From DATLZM01 sp035559315 (GTDB taxonomy: Bacteria; Actinomycetota; UBA4738; HRBIN12): DNA of 25,531 nucleotides. This document shows positions 1 through 7,157 of this stretch, piece by piece. The translations under genes were made by a program, and so were the position numbers. The notes beneath the pieces were generated by a model. The model ran no database searches. It saw only the letters and a program-made list of their open reading frames with translations, and was not told where the DNA came from. Within the stretch, counting starts at the first letter, position 1; each line of letters opens with the position of its first letter. The DNA is taken from the NCBI GenBank assembly GCA_035559315.1, contig DATMBJ010000155.1, forward strand, positions 1 to 25,531, written 5' to 3'.

Positions 1-1755
1 GGCCGGGAGCGTGAGCCGCCCGAGGCCGGCGGCCGAGAGGAGCAGGGCGCCCGAGACCGCGAGCGCGCCGGGGGCGCCGAGCCACGCGCCGAGGAACCCG
101 GCGGCGAAGGCCCCGGCCAGGTAGGCGCCGTCCAGGACCGCCTCGGAGGCCGCGAACACCCGCCCCCGCAGGCCATCCGGGGTGCGTTCCTGGAGCAGCG
201 ACTCGTAGGAGACGTTCCCGACCGAGTTCGCCGCCCCGGCGAAGAGCCAGGCCAGGAGCACCGTCTGGAAGTCGCGGGTGCGCGAGACGACGAGGATCGC
301 GATCCCAACCACGGCGATGGAGGCCGGGAACAGCCGCTCCCGGTGCCAGCGGCGCGCGAGGGCGGGGGCCGCGACCGACCCCAGCAGCATCCCCAGGCCC
401 CAGGCCGTCGTGACCAGGCCGAGGACGCGGGCCCGCTCGGCGAAGTCGGCCCCGGGCGTGAGGACGTCCCGGACGTACAGCGGCTCGATCGGGGCCTTGG
501 TCGCCGCCCCCAGCATCACGACCCCCGTGACCACGAGCACCGCGCGGGCCAGGGGCGTGGCGGCCACGTAGCGCAGGCCCTCCACCAGGTCCCGCGCCGG
601 GGAGGTGCCGGGGTCGGCCTCGCCGCGGTCCGGGCGGGGGAGGCGGACGCCCGCGATCAGCGCCGCCGAGATGGCGAAGGAGAGGCCGTTCAGCCCGAAC
701 ACCGTCCGAGGGCCGAGGGCGGAGACGAAGAAGGCGCCGAGGGCCGGTCCGACCATGACCGCGAGGTGGTAGGTGGCCCCCACCATCGCGTTGGCGGCGA
801 CCAGCCTCCCCTCCGGGACCACGTTGGGGATCGAGGCCATGAGGCTCGGTTGGAAGGCGGCGCCGAACAGCCCGAGCGCGACGGCGACCACGACGAAGTG
901 CGGCAGGGTGGGCTGGTCTGGGACGAGCAGGGATGCCACGGCCAGGGCCCGGGCCACGTCGGCCGAGATCATCAGCGCGCGCCGCGATCGGCGGTCCACG
1001 AGGGGCCCCGCGAACAGCAGCCCGAAGAGCGCCGCCGGGGCCACCTGCGCGACCAGGAGGAGCGAGAGCGTGGTGGCGAGCTCGGGCCCCCCGACGCGCT
1101 CCGAGAGGGTGGCCGCCACGGTGAGCGCGTAGACCCAGTCCCCGAGGTTCGAGATCCCCTGCGCCGCCCACAGCCGGAGGTAGCTCCCCTCCCGGAGGAG
1201 CCCGACGAACTGGCCGGTCCCCGAGGGGACGAGTCGGGAGCCCGCGACCCGGTGGATCGCGACGGCGGCCCCGAGCGCGATGCAGACGTCCCCCGCGCTG
1301 AACACGTTGGAGAGCGGCCAGGAGGCGGGGACCGCGAAGATGTCGCCGAGGAACATGAGCTTGGGGTCCTCCACGAGGACCGAGTTCGTGTAGAAGCGGG
1401 GCGGCTCGAGGGGGAGATCGGCCCGGGCGAGCGCGTGCGCGGCCGCCGGCATGACCCCGCCGTTCGCGACGATCGCGAGGAGGTTCATGGCGCCCCCGAC
1501 CGCGACGAGCCAGAGGCCCGGGACCCGCCGGTTCAGGAGGAGGAACGCGATCGCGAGGACGTAGGACGCGACGTAGGCGGCCTCGCGGGCCGAGGAGCGC
1601 GGCCCCGGGGCGATCGTGAGGACCCACAGCTGGATCCCGAGGGCGGCTCCGAGGAGCGGCATCCCCCGGAGGCGGAGCTCGGCGAGCCGGAGCAGCCGGC
1701 CCCGGAACACCGGTACCAGCAGGACGGCGATCCCCACGAACGCGACGAGCAGCAT
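1..1755 (-). CDS. DUF5317-MFS fusion transporter (partial, 3' end outside window)
   Basis: This is a membrane transporter of the major facilitator superfamily, probably an exporter of the transmembrane-secretion-effector/EntS-like group, with an extra N-terminal membrane domain. I read 585 codons without a stop on the minus strand, and the frame is still open at base 1. Residues about 1-180 are hydrophobic helices resembling DUF5317, including the hallmark NGGVMPAA. From about residue 185 the MFS part begins with LLREGSYLRLWAAQGISNLG, followed by many helices and the loop GPLVDRRSRR between early helices. I checked the junction near 1141-1260 codon by codon and it is one frame, so the fusion is not a frameshift artefact. 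The ATG at 1755 follows GGGAGG. DUF5317 proteins are normally stand-alone and of unknown function. The substrate cannot be inferred. Confidence 0.85.
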   Translation of the reverse strand, partial: MLLVAFVGIAVLLVPVFRGRLLRLAELRLRGMPLLGAALGIQLWVLTIAPGPRSSAREAAYVASYVLAIAFLLLNRRVPGLWLVAVGGAMNLLAIVANGGVMPAAAHALARADLPLEPPRFYTNSVLVEDPKLMFLGDIFAVPASWPLSNVFSAGDVCIALGAAVAIHRVAGSRLVPSGTGQFVGLLREGSYLRLWAAQGISNLGDWVYALTVAATLSERVGGPELATTLSLLLVAQVAPAALFGLLFAGPLVDRRSRRALMISADVARALAVASLLVPDQPTLPHFVVVAVALGLFGAAFQPSLMASIPNVVPEGRLVAANAMVGATYHLAVMVGPALGAFFVSALGPRTVFGLNGLSFAISAALIAGVRLPRPDRGEADPGTSPARDLVEGLRYVAATPLARAVLVVTGVVMLGAATKAPIEPLYVRDVLTPGADFAERARVLGLVTTAWGLGMLLGSVAAPALARRWHRERLFPASIAVVGIAILVVSRTRDFQTVLLAWLFAGAANSVGNVSYESLLQERTPDGLRGRVFAASEAVLDGAYLAGAFAAGFLGAWLGAPGALAVSGALLLSAAGLGRLTLPA

Positions 1756-1759
1756 CGGT

Positions 1760-1771
1760 CCTCCCGGGAGG
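1760..1771. repeat. 12-bp palindrome covering the transporter's ribosome binding site
   Basis: CCTCCCGGGAGG is a perfect palindrome that contains the Shine-Dalgarno sequence of the minus-strand transporter gene, 4 nt before its ATG. It may be an operator or limit ribosome access, but in DNA this GC-rich a chance palindrome is possible. Confidence 0.35.
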
Positions 1772-1866
1772 AGGCATCGGCGGGCCGGGGCGCGGACATG
1801 AGTAGCATCGTCCGGCCGGCGGCGCCATCCCCCGCTCGGCCCGCCCATCCCCCGACCGGCCTACGA

Positions 1867-1932
1867 CGTCGGCGCGCTCGACCCTCCGCCGGTCCGGGCC
1901 GCAAAACGGCCCGGATGCCCGAAGCGCCGACG
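1867..1932. other. Nested inverted repeat, possible structured RNA or regulatory DNA
   Basis: An outer 9-bp perfect stem (CGTCGGCGC at 1867-1875 with GCGCCGACG at 1924-1932) encloses a second 9-bp perfect hairpin (1893-1901 with 1907-1915) whose loop is CAAAA. The unpaired segments are 17 nt on the 5' side and 8 nt on the 3' side. It lies between the divergent transporter gene and the sigma28-like promoter. It does not match a riboswitch class that I recognise. It could be a small RNA, a leader of either flanking unit, or a protein-binding site. Confidence 0.35.
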
Positions 1933-1977
1933 GTCGAACCACCGGTACCCTCGTGGCCGTACCGCGGCCCCTCGGGG

Positions 1978-2004
1978 TCAAGGTGGACCCCCGGGATGCC
2001 GATA
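1978..2004 (+). promoter_or_regulatory. Sigma28 (FliA/WhiG)-like promoter
   Basis: TCAAG at 1978-1982 is followed after 16 nt by CCGATA at 1999-2004. This resembles the -35 and -10 elements used by FliA/WhiG-family sigma factors (-10 GCCGATAA). It points at the tiny membrane-peptide gene starting at 2088, leaving a leader of roughly 75 nt with two hairpins (2034-2051 and 2060-2073). Assignment rests on motif and spacing only; no sigma factor is in the window. Confidence 0.45.
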
Positions 2005-2087
2005 CCAGGGTGAGCAGAAGCCGGCGCACCGAGGGTCGGGAGAGGCCGACCGTCGGGTGCCCGGCGAGCCGGGAAGGGGGTGAAGGA

Positions 2088-2174
2088 GTGAGGAAGCGCC
2101 TCTACCGCCTCGGCTACGCCCTGACGGCCATCTCCGCGCTCGTCCTCGTGCTCGGCGCCGGCAGGAAGTGGTAG
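2088..2174 (+). CDS. 28-residue single-helix membrane peptide
   Basis: This tiny gene starts at GTG 2088 right after the purine-rich stretch GGGGGTGAAGGA and ends at TAG 2174. The peptide begins with a basic stretch (RKRLYRLGYA), continues with one hydrophobic helix rich in Ala, Leu and Val, and ends in GAGRKW. An upstream in-frame ATG at 1953 would add 45 residues that look like random GC-rich translation, so I prefer the GTG with its ribosome binding site. It has its own sigma28-like promoter, a structured leader and a strong hairpin 22 nt after the stop, which makes a self-contained transcription unit of about 210 nt. Function is unknown; a small regulator or accessory subunit of a membrane complex is a guess. 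Confidence 0.5.
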   Translation: MRKRLYRLGYALTAISALVLVLGAGRKW

Positions 2175-2195
2175 CCGCGTAACGGCCAGACGCCC

Positions 2196-2223
2196 CGGAG
2201 CCCCGGGTCCGCCCGGGGCTCCG
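2196..2223 (+). terminator. Terminator-like hairpin with UNCG-type loop
   Basis: CGGAGCCCCGGG (2196-2207) pairs perfectly with CCCGGGGCTCCG (2212-2223) around the loop TCCG, which in RNA is a stable UNCG tetraloop. It lies 22 nt after the stop of the tiny peptide gene. No U-tract follows, which is common for actinobacterial terminators. Confidence 0.7.
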
Positions 2224-2229
2224 TCGTGC

Positions 2230-2316
2230 TCGGGGTCCGCGCCGAAGGACCCCGACCGCGTTCCTCGATCCCCGACGCGCCCGGCGCGGCCGCGGCGCGT
2301 CGGTCCTCCGACCGAC
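2230..2316 (+). other. Hairpin cluster in the region ahead of the histidine kinase
   Basis: Three further perfect inverted repeats follow the terminator. They are a 9-bp stem at 2230-2238/2247-2255, a 9-bp stem at 2273-2281/2294-2302 and a 7-bp stem at 2299-2305/2310-2316 with loop CTCC. The last two share bases 2299-2302, so in one RNA they would compete. They may terminate upstream transcription or form a switch-like leader for the kinase at 2373. The base composition makes some chance pairing likely. Confidence 0.35.
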
Positions 2317-2372
2317 CCCCATCTCTCCGAACGGGCTTCACCCACGGGCCGGTCGAGCCGATGAGTTGAGGC

Positions 2373-3890
2373 ATGAGGGCCCGCCGTCTCCGACCCCTCG
2401 AGGTCTACGTGGCGCTCGTCTCGGGGACGGGCCTCGTCGTCCTGGCCTGGTTCGCGGCCACCGTCCCGGTCGGGGACATCTGGCTCGCACCGGGCGCGTT
2501 CTGGTGGTTCTCCGTCTCCCTGGTCGTCGCCGAGCTCCTGCCGATCCGGGTCCCGCGCGCCTCCGAGGTCGAGGAGGTCTCGACCTCCACCACGTTCGCC
2601 TTCGCCCTCCTGCTCGGCTTCGGCGGGAGGATCGCCGCCCTGTCCCTCACGGTGGCCTCGGCCGTCGCCGACCTCGCGCACCGCAAGCCCGCCTGGAAGG
2701 CCCTCTTCAACGTGGGGCAGTACACGCTGTCCGTGGGCGCCGCCCGCGCCGTCTACCTCCTCCTCGGCGGGGTCGTCGCGTTCCACGGGGCGGACGTGGT
2801 GGCGGGCCGGAACCTCGTCGCGACGGTCGCCTCGGCGGCCGCCTTCTTCGTGGTGAACGATGGGCTCACCGGCATCGCGCTGGCGCTCGCCGAGGGGCAG
2901 CCCGTGCTCCGGTACCTCCGGCGCGACCTCCTCTTCCAGTCGGCCACGGCCGCCGCCCTCCTCGCGCTCTCGCCGATCGTGGTCGTGGCCGCGGAGCGGA
3001 ACACCTGGCTCATCCCGCTCGTGGCCCTCCCGGTGGGGGCGGTGTACTGGGGGGCCACGGTCTCCCTCGAGAACGCGCGGCTGATCGCGAGCCTGGAGCG
3101 CTCGCTCCAGCGCCTCACCGAGCTGAACCGGCTGAAGGACGACTTCGTGGCGGTCGTCTCCCACGAGCTGCGGACCCCGCTCACCTCGATCCAGGGGTAC
3201 CTCAAGACCCTCCTGCAGCTGGGGGAGGAGCTGCCGGAGGACCAGCGGCGGTCGTTCCTCCAGGCGGCCGACCGCCAGGGCGAGCGCCTCCGGCGGCTGA
3301 TCGACCAGCTCCTGGTCGTGGCCCGACTCGAGTCGGGCGCGGAGCGGTCCACGGTCTCCTGGGTGTCGATCCCGGAGCTCGTGGACCACGTCGTCGACGA
3401 GCTCCGCCCCCGGGCCCACGGGCACACGTTCGACGTCCGGCTCTCGCCGGACGTGGACCGGGTCCGGACCGACGAGGCGAAGGTCCACCAGATCCTCTCG
3501 AACCTCGTCGAGAACGCGCTCAAGTACTCCCCGCCCGACACCCGGGTCACGGTCCGGGCCGAGGGCCACCCCGAGGGCGTGCTCGTGACGGTCGAGGACG
3601 AGGGACCCGGGATCCCTCCCGAGCACCGGGAGCGCGTCTTCGAGCGGTTCTTCCAGGGGGACCAGAGCTCCACCCGTCGGGTGGGCGGGGTCGGGCTCGG
3701 GCTCTACATCTGCCGCAGCCTCGCCGAGGCGATCGGCGCCAGGGTGTGGATCGAGCGGACCGGCCCCACGGGGACCGTCTTCGCCCTCCTGCTCCCGCCG
3801 GCGCCGCCCGCGGAGGCGGGCGGGGGGACCCCGGACGACGGGGTCGCGGAGGGCATCCGGCTCCGCCCGGCGGTGGGGGCGGGGGCCTGA
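2373..3890 (+). CDS. Membrane-bound sensor histidine kinase
   Basis: This is an orphan sensor kinase that should autophosphorylate on histidine and pass the phosphate to an unlinked response regulator. The first 230 or so residues form a cluster of about six or seven membrane helices with short loops and no large extracellular domain, so it probably senses something in or near the membrane. The HisKA H-box is FVAVVSHELRTPLTSIQGY with phospho-accepting His264. The ATPase domain shows the N-box HQILSNLVENALKYSP, the G1 box VEDEGPGIPPEHRERVFERF and the G2 box GVGLGLYICR. The ATG at 2373 is preceded only by a weak TTGAGG. The gene ends 10 bp from the convergent carboxylase gene. No response regulator is in the window. 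Confidence 0.93.
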   Translation: MRARRLRPLEVYVALVSGTGLVVLAWFAATVPVGDIWLAPGAFWWFSVSLVVAELLPIRVPRASEVEEVSTSTTFAFALLLGFGGRIAALSLTVASAVADLAHRKPAWKALFNVGQYTLSVGAARAVYLLLGGVVAFHGADVVAGRNLVATVASAAAFFVVNDGLTGIALALAEGQPVLRYLRRDLLFQSATAAALLALSPIVVVAAERNTWLIPLVALPVGAVYWGATVSLENARLIASLERSLQRLTELNRLKDDFVAVVSHELRTPLTSIQGYLKTLLQLGEELPEDQRRSFLQAADRQGERLRRLIDQLLVVARLESGAERSTVSWVSIPELVDHVVDELRPRAHGHTFDVRLSPDVDRVRTDEAKVHQILSNLVENALKYSPPDTRVTVRAEGHPEGVLVTVEDEGPGIPPEHRERVFERFFQGDQSSTRRVGGVGLGLYICRSLAEAIGARVWIERTGPTGTVFALLLPPAPPAEAGGGTPDDGVAEGIRLRPAVGAGA

Positions 3891-3900
3891 AGCCGGCCGC

Positions 3901-5631
3901 TCAGTCGATCACCGCGAGGACCTGGCCGGTCTGGACGACCTGCCCCGCCTTGATGGGGAGCTCGGTCACGACGCCGCCCCGCGGCGAGGCCACGTGGTTC
4001 TCCATCTTCATCGCCTCGAGGATGCAGATCACGTCGCCGGCCTCGATCTCCTGGCCCTTCTCGACCAGGACCTTGAGGATCGTCCCCTGCATCTCCGCGC
4101 GGATCTCGCCGTGGACGTGCTCGGCGCGGTGCGCGGCGTGCCCCGCCGGCGGGCGGGGCGGGACGGCCCGCCGCTCGTCGAAGATCCGGACCGGGACCCG
4201 CCGCCCCTCGACCTCGATCACGATGTCGGCGGGGAGCGGCCCGCGGGCCGGCGGCTCGCTGGGGGCGAGGTCGAGCTGGGGGCGGAGGCCGGCGCCGCGG
4301 ATCGCCCGCTCGAGCCACGTCGTGGTGTGCTCCGCGTTCCGGAACTCGGGGGTGGAGAGGATCCACCGGTGGAGGGGGAGCGTCGTGGGGATCCCCTCGA
4401 CGACGAACTCGCCGAGCGCGCGGAGCATCCGCCGCCGGGCCCGCTCCCGGTCCTCGCCCGAGACCACGAGCTTCGCGAACAGCGAGTCGTAGTCCCCGGG
4501 GACGACCTTGCCCTCGCGGACCCCGGAGTCCACGCGGACGAACGGGCCCGAGGGCTCCCGGTAGCGCGTGACCCGCCCCGGCCCCGGGAGGAAGTTCCGA
4601 GCGGGGTCCTCGGCGTTCAGCCGGCACTGGATCGCGTGGCCGCGTGGGGAGAAGGGGTCGAGGTGGCCGATCCGCTCGCCCAGGGCGATCCTGATCTGGA
4701 GGGCCACGATGTCCAGCCCGGTCACCATCTCGGTCACGGTGTGCTCGACCTGGAGGCGGGTGTTCATCTCGAGGAAGTAGAACGAGCCGTCCTCGTCGAC
4801 CACGCACTCGACGGTGCCGGCGTTCACGTACCCGGTCTCGCGGGCCAGGGCGATCGCCGCCTCCGCCATCCGGGTCCTGAGGGCCTCGTCCACCACCGGG
4901 GAGGGCGTCTCCTCCACGAGCTTCTGGTGGCGGCGCTGGACCGTGCAGTCCCGTTCGCCGAGGAACAGCACCGTGCCGTGGGCGTCGGCCAGGACCTGGG
5001 CCTCGACGTGGTGGGCCCGCTCCACGTACCGCTCGAGGAACACCTCGGGGCGCCCGAAGTAGGCCTGCGCCTCGCGCGCGGCCCGCCGGAGCGCCTCCTC
5101 GAGGTGCGCGCCGTCCCGGACCACGTGCATCCCCTTCCCGCCCCCGCCGAAGGCCGCCTTCACCACCAGCGGGAAGCCGATCCGCTCCGCCTCGCGGCGC
5201 GCCTGGCGGACGTCCACCGGGCCCCGGGTCCCGGGGACGACCGGGACCCCCACCCGGTCCGCGATCCTGCGGGCCGCGACCTTGTCGCCCATGGCCTCGA
5301 TGGCCTCCTCCGGGGGGCCCACGAAGACCAGGCCGGCCTCCCGGACGGCCCGGGCGAAGTGGGCGCGCTCGGAGAGGAACCCGTAGCCGGGGTGGACCAT
5401 CGTGGCCCGGGAGCGTCGGCAGGCGTCCAGGATCGCACCGATCGAGAGGTAGGAGTCGGCGGCGAGGGGCGGCCCGATCCGGTAGGCGGCATCGGCCAGC
5501 TCCACGTGGAGCGCGTCGCGGTCGGCGTCGGAGTAGACGGCGACCGTCGGGATGTCGAGCTCCCGACAGGTGCGGATGATCCGACAGGCGATCTCTCCGC
5601 GGTTGGCGACGAGGAGGCGAGGCCTGGCCAC
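3901..5631 (-). CDS. Acyl-CoA carboxylase alpha subunit (biotin carboxylase + BCCP)
   Basis: This subunit carboxylates its own biotin with ATP and bicarbonate and delivers the carboxyl group to a carboxyltransferase beta subunit, making malonyl-CoA and/or methylmalonyl-CoA. Residues 1-450 are biotin carboxylase: N-terminal LLVANRGEIACRIIRTC, the ATP-grasp glycine loop FGGGGKGMHVV, and EMNTRLQVEHTVTE. A linker of about 60 residues leads to the biotinyl domain with EAMKMEN, where Lys542 is the biotin site. The length of 576 fits actinobacterial AccA-type fused subunits. The GTG at 5631 is only 50 bp from the divergently transcribed biotin ligase, its modifying enzyme. A beta and an epsilon-like subunit lie at 16572-18435. 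Confidence 0.95.
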   Translation of the reverse strand: MARPRLLVANRGEIACRIIRTCRELDIPTVAVYSDADRDALHVELADAAYRIGPPLAADSYLSIGAILDACRRSRATMVHPGYGFLSERAHFARAVREAGLVFVGPPEEAIEAMGDKVAARRIADRVGVPVVPGTRGPVDVRQARREAERIGFPLVVKAAFGGGGKGMHVVRDGAHLEEALRRAAREAQAYFGRPEVFLERYVERAHHVEAQVLADAHGTVLFLGERDCTVQRRHQKLVEETPSPVVDEALRTRMAEAAIALARETGYVNAGTVECVVDEDGSFYFLEMNTRLQVEHTVTEMVTGLDIVALQIRIALGERIGHLDPFSPRGHAIQCRLNAEDPARNFLPGPGRVTRYREPSGPFVRVDSGVREGKVVPGDYDSLFAKLVVSGEDRERARRRMLRALGEFVVEGIPTTLPLHRWILSTPEFRNAEHTTTWLERAIRGAGLRPQLDLAPSEPPARGPLPADIVIEVEGRRVPVRIFDERRAVPPRPPAGHAAHRAEHVHGEIRAEMQGTILKVLVEKGQEIEAGDVICILEAMKMENHVASPRGGVVTELPIKAGQVVQTGQVLAVID

Positions 5632-5669
5632 GGGACGCGAAACATGATGCGGGCCGGCGGCGGGAGGGT

Positions 5670-5675
5670 CAAACT
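5670..5675 (+). promoter_or_regulatory. -10-like hexamer for a leaderless biotin ligase transcript
   Basis: CAAACT lies 6 nt before the GTG at 5682, and there is no Shine-Dalgarno sequence at normal distance. This matches the same hexamer-spacer-start arrangement seen at several other genes in the window. Confidence 0.4.
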
Positions 5676-5681
5676 TCCCTC

Positions 5682-6446
5682 GTGCTGTCCGAGGACGCGC
5701 TCCGCCGGGCCCTGGCCGCGGCCGGCCTGGAGGCCCCGGTCCGGTACGAGGACGAGGTGGGCTCCACCAACGACCTCGCGCTCGAGCTCGCGCGCTCGGG
5801 GGCGCCCGAGTGGACCCTGGTGGCCGCCGGCCACCAGACCGCCGGACGGGGGCGCCTGGGGAGGTCCTGGCTGGACCGGCCGGGGGCCGCGCTGATGTTC
5901 TCCCTGGTCCTCCGGCCCCAGGGGCTGTCCCCGGCCCGGGTGGGGCTCCTCCCGCTCCTCGCCGGGGTGGCGGCGGCGGAGGGGTGCCTGGAGGCGGGGG
6001 CGGCCCGGGTGACGTGCAAGTGGCCGAACGACCTCCTCGTGGGGGAGGCCAAGGCCGGGGGGATCCTCGCCGAGTCCCGGGTCGAGGGCGGCCGGCTCGT
6101 CCACGTGGTGCTGGGGGTCGGGATCAACCTCCGGGAGCCGCCGGCCGGGGTTCCCGGGGCGGCCGGGGTCGGCGACGTCGAGCCCGAGGCCGTGCTCTCG
6201 GGGTTCCTCCGGGCCTTCCGCCCGCGCTACCAGCCGTCCCACCCCGCCTTCGTCGGCGCGGTCCTCGCCGCGTACCGACGGGTCTCGGCCACCCTGGGCC
6301 GGCGGGTCCGGGCCACCACCACCCGCGGGGCGACCATCGAGGGCCTCGCCATCGACGTGCGGGAGGACGGGGGGCTCGTGCTCGAGACCGACGGGGGGAT
6401 GGCCCTGGTCGCCTTCGGCGAGGTCCACCACCTGGACCCGGCCTGA
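5682..6446 (+). CDS. birA: Biotin--[acetyl-CoA carboxylase] ligase, monofunctional
   Basis: This enzyme makes biotinyl-AMP and transfers biotin to the lysine of the BCCP domain, here most likely Lys542 of the divergent alpha subunit. Visible motifs are GSTN (27-30), the biotinyl-AMP loop GRGRLGRSW (55-63), KWPNDLLV with the conserved Lys113, KAGGIL (124-129) and GVGINL (145-150). A C-terminal small domain with GLAIDVREDGGLVLE completes the fold. At 254 residues it lacks the N-terminal DNA-binding domain of E. coli BirA, so it should not act as the classical repressor. The start is GTG 5682, supported by a -10-like CAAACT just upstream. Confidence 0.93.
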   Translation: MLSEDALRRALAAAGLEAPVRYEDEVGSTNDLALELARSGAPEWTLVAAGHQTAGRGRLGRSWLDRPGAALMFSLVLRPQGLSPARVGLLPLLAGVAAAEGCLEAGAARVTCKWPNDLLVGEAKAGGILAESRVEGGRLVHVVLGVGINLREPPAGVPGAAGVGDVEPEAVLSGFLRAFRPRYQPSHPAFVGAVLAAYRRVSATLGRRVRATTTRGATIEGLAIDVREDGGLVLETDGGMALVAFGEVHHLDPA

Positions 6447-6485
6447 TCCCCTCGCCGCATCCTTGCCGCGCCCGACGGGCCGCGG

Positions 6486-6491
6486 TAGCGT
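6486..6491 (+). promoter_or_regulatory. -10 hexamer TAGCGT for a leaderless transcript
   Basis: TAGCGT is followed by 7 nt and then GTG 6499. It decides the start of the PH-domain gene in favour of 6499 over the upstream TTG at 6463, because the hexamer lies inside the longer reading. Confidence 0.5.
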
Positions 6492-6498
6492 CCCCGCC

Positions 6499-7128
6499 GT
6501 GGCCTTCCCACGCAGGCTGCTGGTCGAGGGCGAGGAGCTGGTGCTCGACCTCCGCCCCCACTGGATCGCGCTGGTCGGGCCGGGGCTCGTCACGCTCCTG
6601 GTCCTGGGGGCGTGGGCCTTCCTCCTGCCCCGGCTGCCCGAGGGGTCCCTCCACGACGTCCTCCTCTGGCTGGTCCTGGGGGCCGGGGTCCTCGTCCTCC
6701 TCGCCTACCCCGTGCGGGCCGTCGTCCGGTGGGCCACCTCGCACTTCGTGGTGACCAGCGACCGGGTGATCCACCGGGAGGGCCTGATCGCCAAGGCCTC
6801 GATGGAGGTCCCGCTCGAGGCCATCAACGACGTCCGGTTCCGCCAGGGCGTGTTCGAGCGGATCATCGGGGCCGGCGACCTCATCATCGAGTCCGCGGGG
6901 GAGCACGGGCGGCAGGTGTTCTCCGACATCCGCGACCCCGAGGGCGTGCAGAAGACGATCTACCATCAGGGGGAGCTGAACCAGCAGCGGATGATGCGGG
7001 GCGCCGGCCCGGGCGCCCCCTCGGTGGCGACCGAGCTCCAGCGCCTGGCCGACCTCCGGGACCGGGGCGTCCTCACCCAGGAGGAGTTCGAGGAGCAGAA
7101 GGCGCGGATCCTCCGCCGGGAGGGGTAG
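6499..7128 (+). CDS. PH-domain membrane protein with C-terminal SHOCT domain
   Basis: This 209-residue protein has two membrane helices near the N-terminus (about residues 18-40 and 50-75), then a bacterial PH-like domain of the YdbS/bPH_2 type starting FVVTSDRVIHREGLI and containing IPLEAINDVRF-like sequence (here VPLEAINDVRFRQG). The C-terminus, LADLRDRGVLTQEEFEEQKA, is a typical SHOCT motif found at the ends of many unrelated bacterial proteins. The precise role of such proteins is unknown; a membrane-associated scaffold or stress function is often suggested. The start at GTG 6499 is chosen because a TAGCGT hexamer precedes it. It is followed by a strong hairpin shared with the convergent oxidase. 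Confidence 0.85.
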   Translation: MAFPRRLLVEGEELVLDLRPHWIALVGPGLVTLLVLGAWAFLLPRLPEGSLHDVLLWLVLGAGVLVLLAYPVRAVVRWATSHFVVTSDRVIHREGLIAKASMEVPLEAINDVRFRQGVFERIIGAGDLIIESAGEHGRQVFSDIRDPEGVQKTIYHQGELNQQRMMRGAGPGAPSVATELQRLADLRDRGVLTQEEFEEQKARILRREG

Positions 7129-7150
7129 GCCCGGGGGCGGGCCCCCGGGC
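7129..7150. terminator. Bidirectional terminator hairpin
   Basis: GCCCGGGGGC (7129-7138) and GCCCCCGGGC (7141-7150) are perfect inverted repeats in the 29 bp between two convergent genes. The symmetry allows it to serve both transcripts. There is no T-tract. Confidence 0.65.
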
Positions 7151-7157
7151 CCCCGCC

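Noticed and set aside
343..2013. Long plus-strand open frame
   Set aside because: It is the antisense shadow of the DUF5317-MFS gene; the translation is low-complexity Arg/Gly/Asp/Pro with no domain.
1533..3626. Long minus-strand frame antisense to the histidine kinase
   Set aside because: Low-complexity translation, and the opposite strand encodes a clear HisKA/HATPase protein.
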